Below are positions 1-4,863 of a DNA stretch of 5,668 bases, piece by piece. Each line of letters starts with the position of its first letter. The stretch's first letter is position 1. A program made the position numbers and the translations under genes. The notes below the pieces were generated by a model that saw nothing but the letters and a program-made list of their open reading frames with translations, did not search any database and was not told the origin of the DNA. Source of the DNA: Candidatus Hodarchaeota archaeon (lineage in GTDB: Archaea; Asgardarchaeota; Heimdallarchaeia; Hodarchaeales; Hodarchaeaceae); the NCBI GenBank assembly GCA_016839665.1, contig JAEOTU010000091.1, forward strand, positions 1 through 5,668, written 5' to 3'.

Positions 1-2009
1 TATTGATAGAAGGATGTAGATTTACAGGGAGTACAGGTGAGTGGATTTATGAAAATCCAAAACCTGCAGGTTTGCAATTAGTATCCTGTGCGAATATAAA
101 AATCATAAGCAGTATTTCAAGCGGGAACTTAGGAAATGGTATTATTTCCTATAACTGTAATAACATACTATACCAAGAGTGTCGGATTTCAAACAATTCA
201 AATAAGGGCTTCTATTTTTCTGATTGTATCAATACAAGTGTTAGAGATTGTATAATTGAACATAACGCCAATTATGGGGTTTGGTATTTTGGATCAGGAG
301 ACACCAACAATGTAATGGAAAATTGTACCATACAAGGAAATCATTGGGATGGTGTACAAACGGGGGGATTTAATAATCTAATCGTTAATTGTTCATTTTT
401 GGAAAATGGGGATAGGGGTGTGAGACTTAGCGGATCAAATAATAGGGTAAACAACTGTTCCTTTACAAGAAATTGGGAGGGAGATCTGAAACTTGATACG
501 GATGATGGAGAGAATTTTGTATGTAATAATACTTTTCAAGAAGGTGGGGGCATCCTTGCTCCTGTTAACGAATACTATTCTAACAGTAACCCTGTTGCGA
601 CTGTAGAAGGAAATTATATAGCAGGTCGTCCAATTATCTTTCTACATGACGTATCAGAATATCTTTTTCCCAAGGATCCAGGGCAAGTGATTCTTCTTGG
701 GTGTAGAGACCTCCAGATATCAAATTTAAATTTTGAGAATGCCTATTGTGGTTTATATATAGGAGGATGTGAACAAATAACTGTTAAAGGGTGTAATTTC
801 TTCAATAACACCTACAGTGGAATAAGTGATGAAATTTCTACCTCAACAGAGATAAGTGAGTGTGTTTTCAAAGAAAATCGTGGCTACGGTGTATATTCAG
901 AGAATTCTAAAAACGCGACCGTTCAAAGAAATTACTTTTTTGACAATCTTGATGGGGGATTCCACCTCAACTATGCATCTGACCATCCAGTAGTTTTACA
1001 AGACAACGTCTTCAGAAATGATGGAGTTTTTTTCTCACATATCACACCTGAAACCAAAATAATAAACAACTCAATTAATGGAAAGGCATTGGTATTTCTA
1101 ATCGAGGAGAAAGACCTAGAATTTAGTAACACGGAATACATAGGACAATTTATCTTATTTAGGTGTGATCAGATTCAATTTAAGAATATCCACTTTCAAA
1201 ATACCAACACTCCTGTAATTCTCGTCGCTTCTTTTAATATTCAGTTTCTTAATTGCAGCTTCGCAAATAGTCAAAGAGGAATTTATTCAAAAGGAGGATT
1301 AGCAGGTGCATGGGAATTTTTCTGGGCAAATCGTAATAAAAATATCCATATAGAAAATTGCTTATTCAGAAATATTCGATTAAGTGCGTTGACATTCTTA
1401 TATACCTGTGAATTCAAGGTGATAAATACCATTGTCGAGGGAGAGAATTCCTCTGGATTGGCAGACAAGTGGGAGATGTGGACATATGGGATTTCTATTG
1501 CCAAATCGGAGATAGGTTTAATTAGTGGATGTAAGATTTCAAATTTTACAATTGGTATTTACATTAGAAGTGAATCGCACGATCATTTGATTACAAATTG
1601 CACTTTCTCTCAGTGTCATGAATGGGGGATTTTTCTAATTAGTATGGCGTGGGATAATGTAATAACATATAACAATTTTATTGGGGTAGGTGTTGCGGAT
1701 GGTACATTTTCTTCCGAGGCATCTGCACCTCAAAATACATTCAATCACAATTATTGGTCTGAGTCCGACCATTCCGATGAAAATAACGACGGGTATGCTG
1801 ATAATCCATATTTAATTGATAAATATACAACTTCAGAACGGTACCAGAATAATTATGATTTCTACCCGCTGGTGAAGCCTAATAAATTTACTTATGAAGG
1901 ATCGCCCACAACCACTACAACCACTAAATCAACTGGACTCCTAGGAACAGCCTCCTACCTCCTAGCATTAATTGGAATAATCCTTGTTATGAGAATCAAA
2001 TCGAAATAG
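1..2009 (+). CDS. NosD-like right-handed parallel beta-helix surface protein with C-terminal membrane anchor (5'-partial)
   Basis: The reading frame is open from the window edge (whole codons from position 3) to TAG at 2007-2009, about 668 residues, so the true start and any signal peptide probably lie upstream. Counting from position 3, most of the protein is short strands and turns of the NxxxxNCxF / GIYxxxxxN type, typical of PbH1 beta-helix coils. Two NosD/CASH-type modules are visible, near residues 203-270 (GNYIAGRPIIFL, then GQVILLGCRDLQISNLNFEN) and 356-420 (NSINGKALVFLIEEKDLEF, then FILFRCDQIQFKNIHFQN). Residues about 581-626 carry the usual NosD-type end motif: NYW, an acidic DENNDGYADNPYLID stretch and DFYPLV. 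A six-Thr linker (about 636-641) leads to a hydrophobic segment (about 644-663) and a basic RIKSK tail, so the protein is probably anchored with the helix outside the cell. Related folds bind or cleave polysaccharides, but no catalytic residues can be assigned. It is not NosD itself, since no nos genes are nearby. Arginine codons are mostly AGA, unlike the downstream cluster. Confidence 0.88.
   Translation, partial: LIEGCRFTGSTGEWIYENPKPAGLQLVSCANIKIISSISSGNLGNGIISYNCNNILYQECRISNNSNKGFYFSDCINTSVRDCIIEHNANYGVWYFGSGDTNNVMENCTIQGNHWDGVQTGGFNNLIVNCSFLENGDRGVRLSGSNNRVNNCSFTRNWEGDLKLDTDDGENFVCNNTFQEGGGILAPVNEYYSNSNPVATVEGNYIAGRPIIFLHDVSEYLFPKDPGQVILLGCRDLQISNLNFENAYCGLYIGGCEQITVKGCNFFNNTYSGISDEISTSTEISECVFKENRGYGVYSENSKNATVQRNYFFDNLDGGFHLNYASDHPVVLQDNVFRNDGVFFSHITPETKIINNSINGKALVFLIEEKDLEFSNTEYIGQFILFRCDQIQFKNIHFQNTNTPVILVASFNIQFLNCSFANSQRGIYSKGGLAGAWEFFWANRNKNIHIENCLFRNIRLSALTFLYTCEFKVINTIVEGENSSGLADKWEMWTYGISIAKSEIGLISGCKISNFTIGIYIRSESHDHLITNCTFSQCHEWGIFLISMAWDNVITYNNFIGVGVADGTFSSEASAPQNTFNHNYWSESDHSDENNDGYADNPYLIDKYTTSERYQNNYDFYPLVKPNKFTYEGSPTTTTTTKSTGLLGTASYLLALIGIILVMRIKSK
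1908..1925 (+). repeat. Tandem 9-bp repeat encoding the Thr linker
   Basis: ACAACCACT occurs twice in a row without mismatch and encodes Thr-Thr-Thr twice. It forms the stalk between the beta-helix domain and the C-terminal membrane segment. A slippage-prone unit of three codons would let the linker change length in frame. Confidence 0.7.
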
Positions 2010-2053
2010 ATCCTAGGTTTAAGTCTCTGTTTAACAATTATTTTACCTAGATC
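2009..2053 (+). terminator. Imperfect inverted repeat after the beta-helix gene (possible transcript end)
   Basis: GATCCTAGGT (2009-2018) can pair with ACCTAGATC (2045-2053), giving nine pairs with one bulged base around a 26-base loop that includes a T-rich stretch (ATTATTTT, 2037-2044). The left arm starts on the last base of the stop codon. It may mark the 3' end of the transcript. The long loop and lack of a T-run after the stem make a classic intrinsic terminator doubtful. Confidence 0.3.
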
Positions 2054-2061
2054 AAAAGTCT

Positions 2062-2292
2062 TCAGATTTCGAGTTTTGCGGAAATAACGGGTTGATCGAC
2101 TTCATTGAAATTCAAAAGGTTAGCAAACACAAAAATAAGACTCTTTCTAATGTAGAACACCTCTTTTTCATTAGAAAAAGCTTTTGGAGATACTAAAGAA
2201 TTGGTTAGATCTAGATCTAGGTTCGCAGCCTTCACCGCTTTTGTTTGGGATTTATCGATTTTTTTCGTCTTGATTATTTTTCTAATCCTCAT
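2062..2292 (-). CDS. Doubtful small Lys-rich hypothetical protein (minus strand)
   Basis: An open frame of 76 codons runs from ATG at 2292 down to TGA at 2062; an in-frame TTG at 2310 would add six residues. The product starts with a strongly basic stretch (MRIRKIIKTKKIDKSQ), then a neutral to acidic middle, then a hydrophobic stretch near the C-terminus (SLIFVFANLLNF). I recognise no family. In favour: its coding strand is purine-rich with AGA/AGG arginine codons, like the beta-helix gene, and it points away from the TATA-rich site near 2400, so a divergent promoter is possible. Against: no convincing ribosome binding site, short length and ordinary composition for an AT-rich gap. It could equally be a chance ORF. 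Confidence 0.25.
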   Translation of the reverse strand: MRIRKIIKTKKIDKSQTKAVKAANLDLDLTNSLVSPKAFSNEKEVFYIRKSLIFVFANLLNFNEVDQPVISAKLEI

Positions 2293-2389
2293 TGAATGCT
2301 TTTCAGGCAACTTTCCTTTCCTTCTCGTATGATTTTCACCCCATTCTCTTCGGATTTGTCATTTCACCTGCCTCGAGTTGCCCTCATAG

Positions 2390-2409
2390 CTAGACTTATA
2401 TATATCTAG
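2390..2409 (+). promoter_or_regulatory. TATA-box promoter of the zinc-ribbon/winged-helix cluster
   Basis: TTATATATAT (about 2396-2405) is the strongest archaeal TATA-box match in the window. It sits between inverted CTAGA (2390-2394) and TCTAG (2405-2409) arms. With usual archaeal spacing, transcription would start around 2425-2430, leaving a leader of about 70 bases before the first gene at 2498. The AT core is nearly symmetrical, so it could also serve the opposite strand. Confidence 0.55.
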
Positions 2410-2453
2410 AAACATATCTAGCTCAGTATGAATCTAGCAAAATACGAATCTAG
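2402..2453 (+). promoter_or_regulatory. Four tandem WATCTAG half-sites, putative operator
   Basis: ATATCTAG (2402-2409), ATATCTAG (2414-2421), AATCTAG (2431-2437) and AATCTAG (2447-2453) lie in the same orientation with 12, 16 and 16 base steps. The last two share a longer TAYGAATCTAG unit. They overlap the TATA box and the expected transcription start, where bound protein would block transcription. The winged-helix protein encoded immediately downstream is the obvious candidate ligand (inference). Confidence 0.5.
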
Positions 2454-2497
2454 TAGGTTAGTAAATTCATGCAACAAGCATAGGATTGGTTATTCAA

Positions 2498-2740
2498 ATG
2501 TCTAGTACTGCGTTATTAGGATCTAAATTAGTTGAAGTTATGCCTCCTTCGGTTCAGAAGGTTTATCGTACCTTACAATCAGGTAAGCGTATGCATGTGG
2601 GTGATATTGAGTCTCGGACTAATTATAGTCCTCGGACTGTTCGTCAGGCTCTTCGTCTCTTGAAGCAGGCCGATTTAATTGCCCAAATTCCCGACATGTT
2701 TGACATGCGTCGTCATTATTTCGTTGCTGTAGGTGCTTAG
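2498..2740 (+). CDS. Small winged-helix DNA-binding protein, copy 1
   Basis: The 80-residue product is almost entirely one winged helix-turn-helix domain. Helix 1 is about 16-27 (PPSVQKVYRTLQ), helix 2 about 33-41 (HVGDIESRT), the recognition helix about 44-56 (SPRTVRQALRLLK), and a wing with two strands spans about 60-78, carrying basic RRH at 71-73. There is no ligand or dimerisation domain beyond this, so it is probably a minimal transcription factor of the MarR/ArsR-like fold. I chose ATG 2498 over the in-frame TTG 2486 because its N-terminus then aligns without gaps with the second copy at 3537 (MSxxxLLGxK...MPPSVQxVYR). The upstream ribosome site is weak (AGGA at 2482-2485). It is first in the cluster, directly after the CTAG-repeat promoter, so autoregulation is likely. 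The effector is unknown. Confidence 0.85.
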   Translation: MSSTALLGSKLVEVMPPSVQKVYRTLQSGKRMHVGDIESRTNYSPRTVRQALRLLKQADLIAQIPDMFDMRRHYFVAVGA

Positions 2741-2762
2741 TCTTCTTATTGAGTTGATGATT

Positions 2763-2855
2763 ATGAAGAACGTTGTGAATAAAATTTTCGCAAAATGGAC
2801 TGTTCTAAAAAATGCTTTACGTCATTTTCGCTATTTCACAACTGCTCTCGCTTAA
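2763..2855 (+). CDS. 30-residue cationic amphipathic small protein
   Basis: ATG 2763 opens a 30-codon frame closed by TAA at 2853-2855. It sits 22 bases after the winged-helix gene, and its stop lies 2 bases before the ribosome site of the next gene, spacing like the rest of the operon. GAGTTGAT (2751-2758) is one mismatch from GAGGTGAT and four bases from the ATG. The product starts MKNVVNKIFAKWTVLK and has four Lys, two Arg and one His but no acidic residue. On a helical wheel V4, V5, I8, W12, L15, L19 and F22 fall on one face, so it may be an amphipathic helix lying on a membrane or binding nucleic acid or a partner. I know no family for it. It could be a chance ORF, since it is short and untested by homology. 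Confidence 0.5.
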   Translation: MKNVVNKIFAKWTVLKNALRHFRYFTTALA

Positions 2856-2871
2856 TTAGGTGATTTATGAA

Positions 2872-3510
2872 ATGTATTGTAGAAATTGTGGATCTCCTGC
2901 GGAAGATCATGATCTTTTCTGTGCTAATTGTGGCTTTAGTTTGCGGACGGAACCGATTCCTTCTCATCAAACTAATGTTCAGACTGATGTTGTTCAGTCC
3001 AGGGTCTCCCAACCCGTTGAGTTTGTCTCTGCTCGGGATGTAAAACGTCCTTCCAGCGTTCAATATTATTCTCCTTGTCCCAGAAATCAACATTCTGGTT
3101 GGATACTCGGTATTGTATTTCTGGGTATTGCTTTTGTCTTTGCTCTCATCCTGCTCATCCCCGTTATTGGTGGCTTTCATATTGATAGCTTCGGTGATTT
3201 TTTTGATAGTATAGGTTGTACTTTCGGTTCTCTTGGTGGTGAATTGGGCAATCTTGGCGGTGAGCTCGGTAATCTCGGTGGTGAATTGGGTAATATTGGT
3301 GGCGAGCTTGGAAGTGCCTTTGGTTCTCTGGGTGGTGAATTAGGCAATCTTGGTGGTGAGCTTGGACACACGTTTGGGTCTTTTGACTTCAAATTTGCAT
3401 CCATGGGATCTGCCCTTCGTTGGACTGTTCGCATTCTGATTATTGCAGCATTTGTTATTCCAGGGATTATTTTTCTTCGTTCCCGACGTCGAAGAGTAAT
3501 CTCCACTTAA
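2872..3510 (+). CDS. Zinc-ribbon membrane protein with Gly-Gly-Glu-Leu-Gly repeats
   Basis: The 212-residue protein begins with a zinc ribbon (C3-x2-C6 and C17-x2-C20, CRNCG...CANCG), then a polar linker (about 23-74). A first membrane segment follows (about 76-100), then a Gly-rich repeat region (about 118-170), a second membrane segment (about 184-202) and an Arg-rich tail (RSRRRR, 203-208). The basic tail and N-terminal ribbon both suit the cytoplasm, which places the repeat outside. ATG 2872 is preferred because AGGTGA (2858-2863) lies eight bases before it; an in-frame GTG at 2860 would overlap that site. The repeat has a period of seven residues, with Leu and Gly each at steps of 4 and 3. 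The role is unknown: the ribbon may mediate a protein or nucleic-acid contact, and the repeat may self-assemble or scaffold. I know no named family with this architecture. Confidence 0.85.
   Translation: MYCRNCGSPAEDHDLFCANCGFSLRTEPIPSHQTNVQTDVVQSRVSQPVEFVSARDVKRPSSVQYYSPCPRNQHSGWILGIVFLGIAFVFALILLIPVIGGFHIDSFGDFFDSIGCTFGSLGGELGNLGGELGNLGGELGNIGGELGSAFGSLGGELGNLGGELGHTFGSFDFKFASMGSALRWTVRILIIAAFVIPGIIFLRSRRRRVIST
3220..3381 (+). repeat. 21/42-bp repeats encoding GGELGNx heptads
   Basis: Six GGELG heptads lie at residues 122-147 and 154-165 of the zinc-ribbon protein, interrupted and flanked by FGSL/FGSF. The Glu-Leu codons alternate: GAA-TTR (3241, 3283, 3337) and GAG-CTY (3262, 3304, 3358). 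The true duplicated unit is therefore 42 bp (two heptads). A larger block, FGSLGGELGNLGGELG, occurs twice, 96 bp apart. Confidence 0.85.
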
Positions 3511-3522
3511 TTCTTTTTTCTT

Positions 3523-3529
3523 GAGGTGA
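3523..3529 (+). promoter_or_regulatory. Strong ribosome binding site of winged-helix copy 2
   Basis: GAGGTGA lies seven bases before ATG 3537 and is the closest match in the window to the archaeal anti-Shine-Dalgarno complement. The first winged-helix copy has only a weak site, so the second copy may be translated more efficiently from the same transcript. Confidence 0.75.
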
Positions 3530-3536
3530 ACTAAAA

Positions 3537-3770
3537 ATGTCCTGTCCTGTTCTCTTGGGTAAGAAATCGTTTGATTTGATGCCTCCATCCGTTCAGCGGG
3601 TGTATCGTCTCTTACGTAAAGTAGGTGAACCGTTACGTCTGAATGACATTGAGTCTCAGACTCCGTACTCTGCTCATATGATCCGTCATGCTCTTCGTTA
3701 TTTGACGAATGAGCAGTTAATTAGTCAGGTTCAGGGCCGTTGGTATAATTACTTTACTGTCAATCGTTAA
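3537..3770 (+). CDS. Small winged-helix DNA-binding protein, copy 2
   Basis: The 77-residue product is a paralogue of the protein encoded at 2498-2740. Both share MSxxxLLGxK, MPPSVQxVYRxL (15-26), DIESxTxYS (37-45), IRHALRYL (recognition helix, about 45-57) and a C-terminal wing. The alignment needs one extra residue near 29 and a four-residue shorter wing here (RWYNYF replaces the longer DMFDMRRHYF loop). The wing and exposed recognition-helix residues differ (SPRTVRQ versus SAHMIRH), so DNA targets or partners may differ. It starts at ATG 3537 after the window's best ribosome site and ends 19 bases before the next gene. It is probably a transcription factor acting with or against copy 1, possibly as a heterodimer; that is inference. 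Confidence 0.85.
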   Translation: MSCPVLLGKKSFDLMPPSVQRVYRLLRKVGEPLRLNDIESQTPYSAHMIRHALRYLTNEQLISQVQGRWYNYFTVNR

Positions 3771-3789
3771 TTTGTGTGGTGTATGATAC

Positions 3790-4287
3790 ATGAATGTATA
3801 TTTCTCTCGTAATGTGGATCAGCAACACCAATCATATTTATTCTATTACGCTGCGTTAGCTGTCGGTGTTGTGCTTCTTACTCTCTCCCTTTATTTGTGG
3901 GTGCCTGATTATGGGCGGGTTATTCTCTCTAGTGCCTTTATGGTTCTTGGGGTGTCTTATTCACTCCTTGCTTCCCGCCATTCCCCCCGAGATTTTTCGT
4001 TTTTCGTGACGATTATTTTAGGGATCCTTACTGTGGGTGTGGGGTTGATTTTCTTACCCTTTATTCAGATTATTCTCCTTATTGGCTTCTTGTCAATGGC
4101 ATTATCTCTTACGTATTATAAATCTCGTTCTTCTTCCCGTGCTCCGTCCTTTTTTGTGGCGATTGCGTTTGGGATTCTTGCTGGTAGTATTGTTCTTACT
4201 TTGTTAACATTCCTTGGATTCTCCAACCTCATTCTTGGGAGTTTTCTCGTCTCTTCTCTCCTGGGTCTGATGATTTTTGATTTGTAA
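3790..4287 (+). CDS. Six-segment membrane protein built from three helical-hairpin repeats
   Basis: The 165-residue product is nearly all hydrophobic, with membrane segments at about 16-38, 42-62, 69-89, 91-110, 120-144 and 147-164. These form three hairpins of about 50 residues, joined by short polar links SRHSPRD (62-68) and KSRSSSRAPS (about 111-120). The FFVxIxxGILxxG stretch in hairpins 2 and 3 (about 70-83 and 121-134) matches the FVAIAIGILTVG repeats of the protein encoded at 4864-5556, so the two are paralogues; this one lacks the N-terminal zinc ribbon and starts with a short polar MNVYFSRNVDQQHQS. The basic links suggest they face the cytoplasm, with both termini inside. No charged or polar residue within the segments suggests transport chemistry, so a scaffold or membrane-organising role is as likely as a channel. 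The ribosome site is weak (GGTG, 3778-3781). Confidence 0.82.
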   Translation: MNVYFSRNVDQQHQSYLFYYAALAVGVVLLTLSLYLWVPDYGRVILSSAFMVLGVSYSLLASRHSPRDFSFFVTIILGILTVGVGLIFLPFIQIILLIGFLSMALSLTYYKSRSSSRAPSFFVAIAFGILAGSIVLTLLTFLGFSNLILGSFLVSSLLGLMIFDL

Positions 4288-4308
4288 TTCTGGTAAAAAG
4301 TGAATAAA

Positions 4309-4848
4309 ATGTTTAGTACTAAATCAACTGAAACAAAACAAAAATATGAAACCCGTTCGAACAGTTGTTCTAACTGTGGTGCACCTGTCACCTCTGATTC
4401 TTTCTTTTGTCAAATTTGTGGATCTGAAGTGACAAAAGAGATCATTTCCACTGATTCTCGTCTTGAAACTTTCAAGGGGTATATTCAAATCATTGGGATC
4501 GTTGAAATTGTGTTTGGAGTGATTGCATTGTTCGGTGCCTTATTAATGACTATTATTGTTCCCCTTGTTGTTTATAGCCTTAGTGATTCGGATTATTCCT
4601 CTCCAACGTATCTTATTCCGGTTGTCTCGGTTCTCATATTTGGTGTTGCTGTAATGTTCTATATTTTGGCTTTTGCCTGTATTATCAGTGGAAGTAAGCT
4701 TATGCAATACAAGAACTCTGGCCGTGTTGGTACCATGGTTATTGGTGCGCTTAATCTGTTCAACGTGCCCTTTGGAACTATTTTTGGTTTAGCTGCTCTT
4801 TATGTCTTAGCCCAACCCGAAGTTATTGATCTTTATACTAAATCGTAA
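4309..4848 (+). CDS. Zinc-ribbon protein with four membrane segments
   Basis: The 179-residue product has a basic N-terminus, a zinc ribbon (C20-x2-C23 and C34-x2-C37, CSNCGAP...CQICGSE) and a linker. Hydrophobic segments follow at about 57-91 (long, perhaps one helix plus a re-entrant part), 101-127, 139-153 and 155-168. The C-terminal part, a GRVGTMVIGALNLFNVPFGT stretch followed by IFGLAALYVLAQPEVIDLY, matches a widespread small-membrane-protein pattern in bacteria and archaea (Arg, Leu-rich helix, FPxGT, GLYxLxxL, PEV). That pattern is often fused to zinc ribbons, and no function is established that I know of. I chose ATG 4309 because AAGTGA (4298-4303) ends five bases before it; in-frame GTG 4300 inside that site would add three residues. 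It lies between the two paralogous six-segment proteins. Confidence 0.83.
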   Translation: MFSTKSTETKQKYETRSNSCSNCGAPVTSDSFFCQICGSEVTKEIISTDSRLETFKGYIQIIGIVEIVFGVIALFGALLMTIIVPLVVYSLSDSDYSSPTYLIPVVSVLIFGVAVMFYILAFACIISGSKLMQYKNSGRVGTMVIGALNLFNVPFGTIFGLAALYVLAQPEVIDLYTKS

Positions 4849-4852
4849 GTTT

Positions 4853-4858
4853 GGTGAT
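4853..4858 (+). promoter_or_regulatory. Ribosome binding site of the last cluster gene
   Basis: GGTGAT ends five bases before ATG 4864 and lies only four bases after the previous stop codon. This fixes the start and supports translation from a shared transcript. Confidence 0.65.
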
Positions 4859-4863
4859 GAGAA

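Noticed and set aside
1283..1504. Minus-strand open frame of 73 codons inside the beta-helix gene
   Set aside because: It lies wholly antisense to a well-supported gene and shows no recognisable domain or start signal.
2010..2497. tRNA or structured RNA gene in the intergenic region
   Set aside because: I found no cloverleaf arms, no TTCGA-type loop and no CCA-like end. Apart from the inverted repeat, doubtful minus-strand frame and promoter array, nothing stands out.
2836..3180. Minus-strand open frame of 114 codons
   Set aside because: It is antisense to the small ORF and first zinc-ribbon gene, with a composition typical of a shadow frame (Arg/Ile/Asn-rich) and no family.
3235..3366. CRISPR-like array
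   Set aside because: The periodic units are in-frame heptad codons without spacers of unique sequence, inside a protein gene.
3177..3506. Minus-strand open frame of about 109 codons, rich in Pro and Ser
   Set aside because: It is the antisense reading of the GGELGNx repeat, which gives repeated SSPPRLPN. The plus-strand gene has a zinc ribbon, membrane segments and a ribosome site, while this frame has none.
4116..4391. Minus-strand open frame of 91 codons spanning a gene junction
   Set aside because: It is antisense to the end of the six-segment protein and the zinc ribbon of the next gene; a shadow of pyrimidine-rich coding sequence.
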